Shown here piece by piece: positions 47,550 to 57,724 of a stretch of 64,000 nt of DNA (the first letter of the stretch is position 1; every line of letters starts with the position of its first letter). The notes beneath the pieces were generated by a model that worked only from the letters and a program-made list of their open reading frames with translations, made no database searches and was not told where the DNA came from. Made by a program: the position numbers and the translations under genes. Source of the stretch: Zymomonas mobilis subsp. pomaceae ATCC 29192 (lineage in GTDB: Bacteria; Pseudomonadota; Alphaproteobacteria; Sphingomonadales; Sphingomonadaceae); assembly GCF_000218875.1 (NCBI RefSeq), contig NC_015709.1, forward strand, positions 1,711,001-1,775,000, in the 5' to 3' direction.

Positions 47550-48701
47550 TTAGAAAGCGCTCAAGAAGAGTTCTTCAACTTCTTTCTGACTACCCTGACG
47601 TGGGTTGGTCAGAGCACAAGCGTCTTTCAGGGCGTGATCGGCGAGAATCGGAACATCTTCCTTCTTCGCACCCAGTTCGGTCAGATTGGCAGGAATACCA
47701 ATAGAAGCGGCCAGATCACGAACAGCCTGAATGGTCACTTTTGCGCCTTCATCATCGCTTAATTTAGCGACATCAAGACCCATAGCCGCACCAACGTCTT
47801 TCAGACGACCTGCAACGACCTTGGCGTTATAAGCCAGAACATGCGGCAACAGAACAGCGTTACAGACACCATGCGGCAGATTGTAATAACCGCCCAACTG
47901 ATGGGCCATAGCATGCACATAACCAAGGGAGGCGTTATTGAATGCCATACCAGCCAAGAATTCAGCATAGGCCATTCCCTCACGGGCAGCCATGTCTTTG
48001 CCGTTTGCACAAGCTGCAGGCAGGCTCTTGGAGATCAATTCAGCTGCTTTTAAAGCACAAGCATCGGTGATCGGAGTAGCCGCCGTTGAAGAATAAGCTT
48101 CAAAAGCATGCGTCAGAGCATCCATACCGGTTGCAGCGGTCAGGCCTTTTGGCATACCAACCATCAATAACGGATCATTGACGGAAACCATCGGGGTGAC
48201 GTGGCGATCAACAATAGCCATTTTGACGTGACGGACTTCATCGGTAATGATGCAGAAACGCGTCATTTCAGAAGCCGTACCAGCCGTGGTATTGATAGAA
48301 ATCAAAGGCAGCGCAGGTTTTTTCGACTTATCGATACCTTCGTAATCTTTGATTTCGCCGCCATTGGAAGCGACCAGAGCAATAGCCTTCGCACAGTCAT
48401 GGGGTGAACCACCACCAAGCGATACGACGAGGTCGGATTTGTGCTGTTTCAGGATGTCGAGACCGGCCAGAACTGCGCTAACAGTCGGGTTCGGCATAAC
48501 GCCATCATAAACCGAAGAAGCAATACCCTGTGCTGACAACAGGTCAGCAACCTGCTTTACAACACCGGACTTGTTCATGAAAGCATCAGAAACGATAAGA
48601 GCGTGTTTGAAACCGCTACCGTTAAGATCTTTGATTGCTTTTTCAAGCGAACCTTCGCCCATTTCGTTGACGAAAGGAATGTAAAAAGTCGAAGAAGCCA
48701 T
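47550..48701 (-). CDS. adhB: Iron-containing alcohol dehydrogenase II
   Basis: Reduces acetaldehyde to ethanol with NADH, regenerating NAD for fermentation. It has 383 residues. The group III ADH pattern is clear: [10 protein letters not shown] (nucleotide binding) near residue 97, then the iron ligands Asp and His in [12 protein letters not shown] near 193 and two His in [18 protein letters not shown] near 262-277. The N-terminus is that of Zymomonas ADH II. Codon use is strongly biased (AAC, ATC, GCC), like eno. The upstream gap has inverted repeats that may take part in control. Confidence 0.97.
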   Translation of the reverse strand: MASSTFYIPFVNEMGEGSLEKAIKDLNGSGFKHALIVSDAFMNKSGVVKQVADLLSAQGIASSVYDGVMPNPTVSAVLAGLDILKQHKSDLVVSLGGGSPHDCAKAIALVASNGGEIKDYEGIDKSKKPALPLISINTTAGTASEMTRFCIITDEVRHVKMAIVDRHVTPMVSVNDPLLMVGMPKGLTAATGMDALTHAFEAYSSTAATPITDACALKAAELISKSLPAACANGKDMAAREGMAYAEFLAGMAFNNASLGYVHAMAHQLGGYYNLPHGVCNAVLLPHVLAYNAKVVAGRLKDVGAAMGLDVAKLSDDEGAKVTIQAVRDLAASIGIPANLTELGAKKEDVPILADHALKDACALTNPRQGSQKEVEELFLSAF

Positions 48702-48800
48702 AGCTACACTTAACCCTGCATATTAGTTAAAGTAGTTCGCGAAAATATTATTTTTACGACTACTTTCTATTACTTTTGCGTTCTTTTGGCTCTATTCTTA

Positions 48801-48857
48801 AGGTCCTTAAAAAGGATCTTTGATGTTGAGGAATATAAGATATTAATCTTATATTCC
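48801..48857 (-). promoter_or_regulatory. Two inverted repeats upstream of adhB
   Basis: A near-perfect AAGGTCCTT / AAGGATCTT repeat (about 48800-48822) and a perfect 12-bp GGAATATAAGAT / ATCTTATATTCC with a 4-nt loop (48830-48857), 100-157 bp before the adhB start. They are candidates for operators or leader structure. Confidence 0.45.
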
Positions 48858-49529
48858 TTCAATAACCGGAAGCCGCAATAGCAATATGTCTATCAGTTTT
48901 ATCAGATCAAGAGGGCTCACTTTAAATTTTCAGCATAAAGCTATTCTAGTGAAGCTTACTCTGTCTCTGAACAAGCCAACATTTCCCTACTCGTCCTAAT
49001 GGCTGTCGGCAAGGCGGTTAGCTATTTATAAATATGCATTTTTTATATCAATACTTATGCAAATTATGAAAAAGTTTGTTTTCTTTTATTAAGATTATTT
49101 AAACAATAGGAAGGGAATTCTTTTCTATTGATAAAGTTACAAATCGCTCTCTTTGTAATAATATTTTAATTTTTATAATAATTTAAAGTTTTTAATTATA
49201 ATTAAATTTTTCAAAAAGATTGTTTTAAAACAGAAAGGTTTTCTACCTTTCTCACCAAGGCGAAATTACAGAAAATTTTTTCTCCATAACGGTTCTAAGT
49301 CAACAAGACTTTTTTAGGATATTGCCCTTAAGATTAATCCCATAAGATTTTGGTTTTATACCGGTTCCGTTTTTCTAATGAAGGGCACAATTATCCCTTA
49401 ATCCTTAATTTTAGGGCAGATTGAAGGCTATAGAATTGGGTAAGATAATGAACTGACATTACGGTTATTAAATTTTGATACCGTTTAACGGTCAGTTTGA
49501 AACATTACTTTTATATTAAAGGGAAGATG

Positions 49530-49580
49530 CGGGGTAGCGGTAGCTTGAGGAGGAGGGGGGGAAGTGCTACCGCCACCCGC
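49530..49580. ncRNA. Long hairpin with Shine-Dalgarno-like loop
   Basis: GCGGGGTAGCGGTAGC pairs with GCTACCGCCACCCGC over about 14 bp, with one mismatch and one bulge. The 20-nt loop reads GAGGAGGAGGGGGG on the plus strand and CCCCCCTCCTCCTC on the minus strand. It is GC-rich in AT-rich surroundings. A small RNA, a 5' leader element or a protein site are all possible; strand unknown. Confidence 0.4.
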
Positions 49581-49937
49581 TCTGTCGAAATAGGCATATT
49601 CCGCTCTAATAAAAATAGAAAAATAAGAAAATTATCGTTTCCATTTTTGATATGATAATTTTTTATGGTCTCGAAAAAATAATTTTATATTTTTTGTTTT
49701 TTGCATGATAGTAAAAAAAAATTTGTAAAAATTTTTCTTTATTTTTTCATATGCTGAAAAATAAATCGCTACATTCAGATAAAAACAAATAATTAATCAA
49801 ATATCGCGCTTTTATCATAGATTTATATCTAATCCCCCATTACGATTTTTGAGGAAGGCTATTTTTTGACAACACAAAAACGCTCAAAAAATAGTATTGT
49901 TTTGGAAACAATGATCCAACAGGGGGGATCCGTTTTT

Positions 49938-51872
49938 ATGAAATATCATCTGTCACTTTTAGCAATAGCAACGGTACTTGCGGGGCACGTTCAAGCCGCC
50001 CCGGCAACTAATAGTGCGCCGCAACCTACCGCGATTGTAGACACTATCCCATCCCCGATTGATAAGCCCTATCTCGGCGTCATTAATCTTAATGTCGATG
50101 CAATAGATACGCATCGGGGTATTTTTCGAGTGACGGAAACTTTGCCAGTCCAGACGGGTCCCTTGACTTTACTTTATCCAGAATGGCTGCCGGGGCATCA
50201 TAGCCCATCAGGCCCGATTGAAATGTTAGCGGGTTTAGTCGTTATCGCTCATAATCAGGTCATTCCATGGCAGCGTGATCCAGTGGATGTCTATGCTTTC
50301 CATTTGAATATTCCTGAAGGCGTTACCCAGATTACGGCAGAGTATCAATATCTTTCCCCGACGGCTCAAAATCAAGGTCGGATTCAGTCCACGCCAGAAA
50401 TGGCTAACCTCCAATGGAATACGCTTGCGCTTTATCCTGCGGGTTATTTTACGCGTCAGATACAGTTTCAGGCTACCGTTACTTATCCGACGGGCTGGAA
50501 GACCGCGAGCGCTTTGGAAATCAAAGGCCTTACGCCTGATGGGCAGTCGCCTAATATTATCCAATATCAGCCCACGGATCTGGATACCTTGATTGATTCC
50601 CCTGTTATGGCAGGGCGTTACACCCATACTGAAACCCTTGCGCCCGGTGTGCGTCTCAATCTTATTGCGGATAAGCCTGAAGATATGGCGATAACCGATA
50701 AGCAATTAGCGGCTCATCGCAATTTGATAACCCAAGCGGTCAAACTTTACGGGGCGCAACATTATAGCCATTATGATTTTTTACTGGCTTTGTCTGACAA
50801 GCTTGGGGGCATCGGCCTTGAACATCATCAGTCTTCAGAAGATGGGGAAGGACCGGATTATTTCACTAAATGGGATAAATCGGCGGTTGGTCGGGATTTA
50901 CTTGCGCATGAATATAATCACAGTTGGAATGGTAAATTCCGGCGTCCGGCTGATCTTTGGACACCAGATTATAGAACCCCCATGCGTGATAGTCTGCTTT
51001 GGGTCTATGAAGGACAGACTCAATTCTGGGGTTATGTTCTTGCCGCGCGCTCTGGCTTATGGCAGCAAAAAGATGCCTTGGAAGCGTTGGCGTTAGTCGC
51101 TGCGACCTATGATAATCGCGCTGGTCGACGTTGGCGTCCTGTAGAAGATACAACCAATGATCCGATCATCTCGCAACGCCGCCCTAAAGCGTGGTTAAGC
51201 TGGCAACGTTCAGAGGATTACTATAGCGAAGGCCAGTTAATTTGGTTGGATGTTGATAGCCTGCTTCGCCAGCAAACGCATGGCAAACATTCTCTTGATG
51301 ATTTCGCCAAAGCTTTTTTCGGTATGCGTGATCGTGACTGGGGCCAATTAACCTATAATTTTGATGATGTCGTCAAGACCCTGAATGATATTATGCCCTA
51401 TGATTGGGCTTCCTTCTTTAATCATCGTTTAAACGAGCGTTCTACTCATGCACCCTTAGATTGGATCGCACGGGGTGGGTATCAATTAGTCTATAAGGAT
51501 GAAGCGACAGATTGGATAAAGGGGGTCGAAAGTGCTCGTCATGCCACCGACTTATCTTTTTCGTTGGGTCTGACCGCTTCGGATAAAGGTAAAATATCGG
51601 GCGTGATGTGGGATAGTCCAGCCTTTAACGCAGGCCTTACTGTCGGCAGTGAATTAGTAGCGGTAGATGAACACGCTTTTTCAGCGGATCTTTTAAAAAC
51701 CGCGATTAAAAATGCTAAGTCAACAAAAACCCCTATCAAATTGCTGGTTAAACAGGATGACAATTATCGGGAGGTTTCTATCCCTTATTATGAAGGTTTA
51801 CGTTATCCTCATCTTGAGAAAATCGGTAAAGGCGATAGCAGTCTAGAGGCTCTGTTAGCGCCTAAAGCCTGA
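49938..51872 (+). CDS. M61 family metallopeptidase
   Basis: An exported zinc peptidase of about 644 residues. The signal peptide begins MKYHLSLLAIATVLAG and ends near residue 21 (VQAA). An N-terminal beta-domain, a thermolysin-like catalytic domain with HEYNHSWNGKFRRP (HExxH) near residue 327 and downstream Glu in LLWVYEGQTQFWG, and a C-terminal PDZ domain (about 545-625) match M61 glycyl aminopeptidases. An in-frame ATG-less start at 49866 would add 24 residues ahead of the signal peptide; GGGGGGAT upstream of 49938 supports the shorter form. A strong terminator follows. Confidence 0.9.
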   Translation: MKYHLSLLAIATVLAGHVQAAPATNSAPQPTAIVDTIPSPIDKPYLGVINLNVDAIDTHRGIFRVTETLPVQTGPLTLLYPEWLPGHHSPSGPIEMLAGLVVIAHNQVIPWQRDPVDVYAFHLNIPEGVTQITAEYQYLSPTAQNQGRIQSTPEMANLQWNTLALYPAGYFTRQIQFQATVTYPTGWKTASALEIKGLTPDGQSPNIIQYQPTDLDTLIDSPVMAGRYTHTETLAPGVRLNLIADKPEDMAITDKQLAAHRNLITQAVKLYGAQHYSHYDFLLALSDKLGGIGLEHHQSSEDGEGPDYFTKWDKSAVGRDLLAHEYNHSWNGKFRRPADLWTPDYRTPMRDSLLWVYEGQTQFWGYVLAARSGLWQQKDALEALALVAATYDNRAGRRWRPVEDTTNDPIISQRRPKAWLSWQRSEDYYSEGQLIWLDVDSLLRQQTHGKHSLDDFAKAFFGMRDRDWGQLTYNFDDVVKTLNDIMPYDWASFFNHRLNERSTHAPLDWIARGGYQLVYKDEATDWIKGVESARHATDLSFSLGLTASDKGKISGVMWDSPAFNAGLTVGSELVAVDEHAFSADLLKTAIKNAKSTKTPIKLLVKQDDNYREVSIPYYEGLRYPHLEKIGKGDSSLEALLAPKA

Positions 51873-51901
51873 TCGCGGCATAAATATCGGTATTTTAAAA
51901 T

Positions 51902-51956
51902 AAAAGGCAGTTAGGCAAAACAGCGTTATTCCGATGCTTGCCTGACTGCTTTTTCA
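51902..51956 (+). terminator. Terminator between the M61 gene and alr
   Basis: AAAAGGCAGTTAGGCAA pairs with TTGCCTGACTGCTTTT over about 16 bp (one bulge, one G-T) with a 19-nt loop and a T-rich end, only 17 bp before the alr start. Confidence 0.85.
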
Positions 51957-51972
51957 GTCTTATTAAAATGAT

Positions 51973-53022
51973 GTGAATGGCTCTTCTTCTCTTCGTCTGT
52001 ATTTAGACATTTCCGCATTAGTCGGTAACTGGAATGTCCTTAACCGGATAACAGCTGGTGCTTGTGGTGCCGCTATTAAGGCCAACGGATATGGTCTGGG
52101 TGCCCAATCTGTTAAAACATATTTAGCGCAAGCCGGTTGTCGTGATTTTTTCGTTTCTAGTTGGGATGAAGTCCGCAGACTGGGGTCATTGGACTCTGGA
52201 CTTTCTCTATCCGTTCTTCATGGTCTGCGGGAAGAAGATTTAAGCTACGCTTTATCTGTCAATGCACGTCCTGTTTTATGTAGCCCTTCTATGATTCAGC
52301 GTTGGAAAAACTATGCCGCAGATCGTCCCTGCGATGTCATGGTTGATACGGGCATGAATCGGTTGGGTTTGACCATGGAACAAGCCGCTTCAGGCCTATT
52401 GGAAGGTTTGAAAATTGAAAATATGCTTAGCCATCTGGCCTGTGCTGACGAACCCGATCACCCGCTTAATCAGAAGCAATTAATCCAGTTTCAGATTCTT
52501 TTCACCAAAAAGCAGGCTAAGCGCTATAGTCTGGCTAATTCAGCCGGTCTTTTTTTAGATTCAGCTTATCATTTTGATTTAGCCCGTCCGGGTCTTGCGC
52601 TTTATGGTGGTATCCCGTCTCCCAAAGCCGAGGGCGTCATAAAGCCGGTCGTCAGTTTGTCAGCGCAAGTTATTCAGGTTAAAGACGTAACAAAAGGCGA
52701 CAGTATCGGATATGGGGCTTGTTTCACCGCTTCTGAAAAGATGCGCGTTGCGATTTTACATATTGGCTATGCTGATGGTTATTGGCGGGCTTTTTTTCAA
52801 AAAGGACAAGCTGTAAAAGAGGGGGTTCCTTGTCCAGTTGTAGGGCGGATTTCAATGGATATGATTACTGTAGCGCTCCCCGAAGGTCTGGCTGTACAAG
52901 AAGGGGACTGGTTCTCAGTCGATTTTGCCCTACAAAAGGCCGCTGAACAAACTGGTCTATCGCAATATGAATTGCTGACTAGCCTCGGTGATCGTTATCA
53001 ATCTATTTGGCACCACCCATGA
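51973..53022 (+). CDS. alr: Alanine racemase
   Basis: Pyridoxal-phosphate enzyme that interconverts L- and D-alanine for peptidoglycan. It has 349 residues. The PLP lysine is in AAIKANGYGLGA (Lys36); VDTGMNRLGLT near residue 118, RPGLALYGGIPS near 205 and the second catalytic Tyr in DSIGYGACF near 240 are intact. It starts with GTG without a visible Shine-Dalgarno site and lies just behind a strong terminator. Its stop overlaps the mlaE ATG (ATGA), which suggests coupled translation. Confidence 0.94.
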   Translation: MNGSSSLRLYLDISALVGNWNVLNRITAGACGAAIKANGYGLGAQSVKTYLAQAGCRDFFVSSWDEVRRLGSLDSGLSLSVLHGLREEDLSYALSVNARPVLCSPSMIQRWKNYAADRPCDVMVDTGMNRLGLTMEQAASGLLEGLKIENMLSHLACADEPDHPLNQKQLIQFQILFTKKQAKRYSLANSAGLFLDSAYHFDLARPGLALYGGIPSPKAEGVIKPVVSLSAQVIQVKDVTKGDSIGYGACFTASEKMRVAILHIGYADGYWRAFFQKGQAVKEGVPCPVVGRISMDMITVALPEGLAVQEGDWFSVDFALQKAAEQTGLSQYELLTSLGDRYQSIWHHP

Positions 53023-53852
53023 CGCTGGAAACAGAAAATATACCCGTCCCTTCAAGGAGAAGAACAGCGTTGCTTTTTCCCATTCAAAGCCTTGCCGCCA
53101 TTGGACGATTTTTTATCGGTCTTTTAGCAACTGTTGGGCGGGTAACCTACTTTGCTATCACCATCATTTTACGGGGATTATTGCCGCCCTATTATCCGGG
53201 CCGTTTTTTAAGCGAATTTTTTGAGATCGGTTGGAATTCTTTACCTGTTGTCGCTCTAACCGCTGTTTTTACCGGATCAGCCTTGGCACAACAGGTTTAT
53301 TCTGCCGCTAGCCGTTTTTCTGCCCAATCCACCGTTCCGGCGGCAGTCGTCATTGGTATGGTTCGGGAATTAGGCCCTGTATTGGTAGGTTTAATGGTAG
53401 TAGGTCGGGTGACCTCTGCCATAGCCGCAGAAATAGGGGCCATGCGTGTTACTGAACAGATTGACGCGATGGAAACGCTTCACACCGATCCTTATCGTTA
53501 TCTGTTAGCCCCTCGCTTATATGCTGCTGTTATTGCGCTTCCTTTTTTAGTGATGTTGGCGAATATCATTGGTATTTTTGGCGGCTATTTGTTGTCTATC
53601 GGCAAATTGGGATTCAATCCTGAAAATTATCTGAAGGTAACCCGTAATTTTCTAAAAGCCGAAGATATTCATATGGCGTTGGTCAAAGCCGCCGTATTCG
53701 GTTTTTTAATGGCCTTACTGGGATGCTATAACGGCTTTTTTGCGCGTGGTGGTGCTGTCGGGGTTGGACGGGCGACGACAAGAGCTGTGGTCAGTGCCTT
53801 TATTATGATCCTGTTTTCTAACCTTATGATTACCCTGTTCTTTTTCGGATAA
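53019..53852 (+). CDS. mlaE: MlaE family ABC transporter permease
   Basis: Membrane subunit of the Mla phospholipid transporter that maintains outer-membrane lipid asymmetry. The protein has about 277 residues and five or six membrane helices. The MlaE signature VRELGPVLVGLMVVGRVTSAIAAEIGAMRVTEQIDAMET spans about residues 105-145. An in-frame TTG at 53007 could extend it by four residues; the ATG overlapping the alr stop is preferred. mlaF follows after 8 bp. Confidence 0.93.
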   Translation: MTLETENIPVPSRRRTALLFPIQSLAAIGRFFIGLLATVGRVTYFAITIILRGLLPPYYPGRFLSEFFEIGWNSLPVVALTAVFTGSALAQQVYSAASRFSAQSTVPAAVVIGMVRELGPVLVGLMVVGRVTSAIAAEIGAMRVTEQIDAMETLHTDPYRYLLAPRLYAAVIALPFLVMLANIIGIFGGYLLSIGKLGFNPENYLKVTRNFLKAEDIHMALVKAAVFGFLMALLGCYNGFFARGGAVGVGRATTRAVVSAFIMILFSNLMITLFFFG

Positions 53853-53860
53853 TAATTTTT

Positions 53861-54622
53861 ATGGATAACGCACATCCCCTGATCCGAATTCGTGGACTGA
53901 AGAAAGCTTTTGGTGATCATGCAGTGTTGCGAGGGATAGATCTTGACGTAGAAGCTCGTCAGTCCGTTGCCATTATCGGCCAGTCAGGCAGCGGAAAATC
54001 CGTAATGCTCAAAAATATATTGGGCTTGCTTACCCCTGACAGTGGTTCGATCGAGATTGCTGGGCAAGAAATTCAAAATATGTCCCCGCGTCAGCTTTCC
54101 GAAATGCGGTCGCGGATTGGGATGCTCTTTCAAGGGGGTGCATTATTTGATTCCTTACCTGTCTGGCGCAATATTACTTTTGCTATTACACGCGGGCATT
54201 GGCGAGAAACGGCCAAAATGCAAAAATTGGCCGCCAGCTATCTAGAACGCGTGGGGCTGGATGATCGAATTTTGAACTTGCGTTCTGGTGAATTATCGGG
54301 GGGAATGCAAAAACGGGTTGCTATTGCGCGGGCTATAGCTTCCAAGCCAGAAATTTTGCTTTTTGATGAGCCGACTTCAGGCCTTGATCCGATCCGATCT
54401 GATGTGATTGATGATCTTACCCTCAGCCTGGTAAAAGAAAATGGTATGACTGCCGTTACGATTACCCATGATATGGCATCAGTTTGTAAAATTGCTGATA
54501 AAGTGGCGTTCTTACATGAAGGGCGTATAATCTGGATGGGGACAACACAAGATTTACGGACAACGAGTAATCCCTATGTCCGTCAGTTTTTTGATCGTAA
54601 AGCCGAAGGGCCTTTACACTAA
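53861..54622 (+). CDS. mlaF: MlaF family ABC transporter ATP-binding protein
   Basis: A 253-residue ATPase with Walker A GQSGSGKSVM near residue 41, Q-loop MLFQGGALFD, signature LSGGMQKRVAIARAI near 144 and Walker B ILLFDEPTSGLDP near 166. These match MlaF, the partner of MlaE. The usual next gene, mlaD (MCE-domain protein), is absent; a terminator and the convergent uvrA follow. Confidence 0.93.
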   Translation: MDNAHPLIRIRGLKKAFGDHAVLRGIDLDVEARQSVAIIGQSGSGKSVMLKNILGLLTPDSGSIEIAGQEIQNMSPRQLSEMRSRIGMLFQGGALFDSLPVWRNITFAITRGHWRETAKMQKLAASYLERVGLDDRILNLRSGELSGGMQKRVAIARAIASKPEILLFDEPTSGLDPIRSDVIDDLTLSLVKENGMTAVTITHDMASVCKIADKVAFLHEGRIIWMGTTQDLRTTSNPYVRQFFDRKAEGPLH

Positions 54623-54640
54623 ACCCCTTAAAAACGTCAT

Positions 54641-54694
54641 AGGCTTGCCCTTAAAGCTATTTTGAAAATACCTTACATTAAGGACAAGCCTTTT
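54641..54694. terminator. Bidirectional terminator between mlaF and uvrA
   Basis: AGGCTTGCCCTTAA / TTAAGGACAAGCCT, 14-nt arms with one mismatch and a 23-nt AT-rich loop, with TTTT on the plus strand; 5 bp from the uvrA stop. Confidence 0.75.
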
Positions 54695-54698
54695 GCGG

Positions 54699-57548
54699 TT
54701 AGGCTTTTACTAGCATGCGTTTTAAATATCGTCCGGTATAGCTTCGGGATTCTTGGGCTACTTTTTCAGGTGTGCCCACCGCTACAATTTCACCCCCGCC
54801 GGTGCCGCCTTCCGGCCCAAGGTCGATCAACCAATCGGCGGTCTTGATGACATCTAAATTATGCTCAATTACGACAACACTATTGCCTTGGTCGACCAAG
54901 GCATTCAGCACTTCCAGTAATTTTCGGACATCTTCAAAATGAAGACCTGTGGTCGGTTCATCTAGAATATAAAGCGTGCGTCCGGTCGCGCGTTTCGATA
55001 ATTCTTTGGCTAGTTTTACGCGCTGGGCTTCCCCCCCTGAAAGGGTTGTCGCTTGCTGCCCTACTTTAATATAACCAAGTCCCACCCGTGCTAACATCGC
55101 CATTTTGTCACGGATAGCAGGCACTGCATCAAAGAATTCGACCGCCTGATCTACTGTCATGTCAAGCACATCCGCAATAGATTTGCCTTTAAATTTAATC
55201 TCTTGGGTTTCGCGGTTATAGCGCGCGCCATGGCACACATCACAAGTAACATAGACATCTGGCAGAAAATGCATTTCGATTTTCTTGACACCATCCCCTT
55301 GGCAGGCCTCGCACCGCCCGCCTTTAACATTAAAGCTAAAGCGACCCGGCTTATAACCGCGTGCCTGCGCTTCGGGCAGATGGGCAAACCATTCCCGAAT
55401 AGATGTAAACGCACCCGTATAGGTCGCCGGATTAGAGCGGGGCGTGCGCCCGATTGGGGATTGATCAATATCAATAACCTTATCGAGCTGATCTAACCCT
55501 GTGATTCCTTTGTAAGGGCCGCTAACTAACCGGGCGCCGTTCAATTCACGCGCCGCCGCGGTATAGAGTGTATCCAACGTCAGACTGGATTTTCCTGATC
55601 CAGAAACCCCTGTAATGCAGGTAAAGGTTCCCAGAGGAATAGCGGCAGTCACATTCTGAAGGTTATTGGCAGTTGCACCCTTAATGGTCAATTTATGCCC
55701 ATTACCCTTACGCCGTTTTTCCGGTACGGCGATTTCGCGCCGACCTGATAAATAAGCCCCTGTTAGACTGCGTTTACACTCGATAATATCTTGTGGCGTT
55801 CCGGCGGCAATAATATCCCCACCATGTTCACCGGCACCCGGCCCCATATCAACCACATAGTCCGCCAGACGGATCGCATCTTCGTCATGTTCGACCACTA
55901 CAACCGAGTTTCCGAGATCGCGTAGTCTTTTTAAGGTTTCCAGCAAGCGGTCATTATCGCGTTGATGTAACCCGATTGAAGGTTCATCTAAGACATACAG
56001 CACACCCGAAAGGCCGGAACCGATCTGGCTCGCCAGACGAATACGCTGGCTTTCTCCGCCAGATAAAGTGCCAGAAGCACGATCAAGACTTAGATAATCG
56101 AGCCCGACGTTATCTAAAAATCCTAACCGCTCAATAATTTCTTTTAAAATGCGTTCTGCAATTTGGTTTTGGGAAGCGGTTAACTTTTCGGGTAATTGCC
56201 GGAAAAAATCTAACGCCGGTTTGACCGTCAATCGAGTGACGTCATAAATATTATGCCGATCAATCAGCACCGCGAGGGCTTCGGGACGCAACCTTGCCCC
56301 ATGACAGACTTCACAAGGGGCCGCTGATTGATAACGGCTGATATCCTCGCGCACGCTTTCACTGTCGGTTGAGGCAATCCGTTTTTCTAAATGACGAATA
56401 ACCCCATCAAACGGCTTATTAATTTCATAAAGCTGTGTGCCTTCCATAAAACGCAATTTAACAGCTTCACCTTCACTGCCGTAAAGGATGATATTTTGCA
56501 CTTTCTCGGGCAGATTTTTCCAAGGTGTATCCAGCGAGAAATTATAATGCCGAGCTAAGCTGGCTAAGATTTCCATGTAATAAGGGCTGGGCGGTGTGCT
56601 TCTTGCCCAAGGCATAATTGCGCCTTTTTTGAGAGACAAGGATTCATTTGGAACGATCAACCGCACATCAAAATAAGGTTTTTCACCTAAACCGTCACAA
56701 GCCGGACAAGCGCCTTGCGGGGAATTAAAAGAAAAGAGGCGTGGTTCTATCTCGGGGATTGTAAAGCCGGAAACGGGGCAAGAAAAATGCTCTGAAAATA
56801 ACAAAGCTTCAAAACCACCCCCGTCCGCCGGTTCAATAACAGCAATACCGTCTGCTAGTTTTAAAGCCGTTTCTAAAGATTGAGCCAAGCGCGTTTCAAG
56901 GCCTTCCCGTATAACTAAACGATCAACAACGACGTCTAGGCTGTGCTTGCGCTTCTTATCAAGTTTTGGAGTCTCTTCGATCAGATAATATTCACCATCA
57001 ATGCGAAGCCGCGTAAAACCGGATTTTTGCCATTCGGCAATTTCTTTACGGTATTCTCCTTTCCGTCCTCGAATAACGGGGGCCAGCAAATGCAACCGGC
57101 TTCCTTCGGGTAAAGCCATTACACGATCAACCATCTGACTGACGGTTTGGGCGGTGATCGGTAATCCTGTGGTGGGGGAATGGGGAATCCCAACTCGCGC
57201 CCATAACAAGCGCATATAATCATAAATTTCAGTGACGGTTGCGACTGTAGAACGCGGATTTTTGCTGGTCGTTTTTTGTTCAATAGAAATGGCAGGGGAT
57301 AAGCCTTCGATGTGATCGACATCAGGCTTTTGCATCATTTCCAGAAACTGGCGAGCATAAGCGGACAGCGATTCTACATAACGCCGCTGCCCTTCAGCAT
57401 AAATCGTATCAAAGGCTAAACTAGATTTCCCAGATCCTGAAAGACCTGTCATGACTACTAGTTTATTCCGTGGAATATCAATCGAGATATTTTTGAGGTT
57501 ATGTTCGCGGGCGCCACGAATAGAAATAGTAGAGAGCATGACGGGCAA
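54699..57548 (-). CDS. uvrA: Excinuclease ABC subunit A
   Basis: Damage-recognition ATPase of nucleotide excision repair. It has 949 residues. Two ABC cassettes are seen: Walker [21 protein letters not shown] near residue 36 and [16 protein letters not shown] near 645, with signatures [13 protein letters not shown] and [16 protein letters not shown]. Zinc-finger cysteines appear in CPVSGF...CPACDGLG and CEACQGDGV...CDVCHGARY. Start ambiguity is minor (ATG 57548 or 57539). Confidence 0.98.
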   Translation of the reverse strand: MPVMLSTISIRGAREHNLKNISIDIPRNKLVVMTGLSGSGKSSLAFDTIYAEGQRRYVESLSAYARQFLEMMQKPDVDHIEGLSPAISIEQKTTSKNPRSTVATVTEIYDYMRLLWARVGIPHSPTTGLPITAQTVSQMVDRVMALPEGSRLHLLAPVIRGRKGEYRKEIAEWQKSGFTRLRIDGEYYLIEETPKLDKKRKHSLDVVVDRLVIREGLETRLAQSLETALKLADGIAVIEPADGGGFEALLFSEHFSCPVSGFTIPEIEPRLFSFNSPQGACPACDGLGEKPYFDVRLIVPNESLSLKKGAIMPWARSTPPSPYYMEILASLARHYNFSLDTPWKNLPEKVQNIILYGSEGEAVKLRFMEGTQLYEINKPFDGVIRHLEKRIASTDSESVREDISRYQSAAPCEVCHGARLRPEALAVLIDRHNIYDVTRLTVKPALDFFRQLPEKLTASQNQIAERILKEIIERLGFLDNVGLDYLSLDRASGTLSGGESQRIRLASQIGSGLSGVLYVLDEPSIGLHQRDNDRLLETLKRLRDLGNSVVVVEHDEDAIRLADYVVDMGPGAGEHGGDIIAAGTPQDIIECKRSLTGAYLSGRREIAVPEKRRKGNGHKLTIKGATANNLQNVTAAIPLGTFTCITGVSGSGKSSLTLDTLYTAAARELNGARLVSGPYKGITGLDQLDKVIDIDQSPIGRTPRSNPATYTGAFTSIREWFAHLPEAQARGYKPGRFSFNVKGGRCEACQGDGVKKIEMHFLPDVYVTCDVCHGARYNRETQEIKFKGKSIADVLDMTVDQAVEFFDAVPAIRDKMAMLARVGLGYIKVGQQATTLSGGEAQRVKLAKELSKRATGRTLYILDEPTTGLHFEDVRKLLEVLNALVDQGNSVVVIEHNLDVIKTADWLIDLGPEGGTGGGEIVAVGTPEKVAQESRSYTGRYLKRMLVKA

Positions 57549-57724
57549 TGATCCTATGGTTTAAGGAATCCTGTCCGGTAATACCGGTATAAATCAGGCA
57601 TGGGAAAAGAAGAAATGGATATTCACCCTTTGTTCTACAAGAGGCATTCTTTATTCAACAGAAGCTATAGAGAAGAGATAAATCCAGAGTGAAATTTTAT
57701 TCCAAATATTAAAAAGGAAAGACT

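Larger units (their letters stand above)
48702..49937. other. 1.2-kb gap between adhB and the M61 peptidase gene
   Basis: The longest gene-free stretch in the window. It is very AT-rich from about 49020 to 49230 and 49600 to 49830. It contains the adhB promoter side (inverted repeats at 48801-48857), a small AGAAAGGT / ACCTTTCT hairpin (49232-49252), a palindrome ACCGTT-T-AACGGT (49480-49492), and the long hairpin at 49530-49580. A 37-codon frame at 48886-48999 has no ribosome-binding site. An untranslated RNA is possible. Confidence 0.5.

Noticed and set aside
48886..48999. A 37-codon plus-strand frame upstream of adhB
   Set aside because: No Shine-Dalgarno site, no family likeness, and it lies in a region likely to be regulatory.
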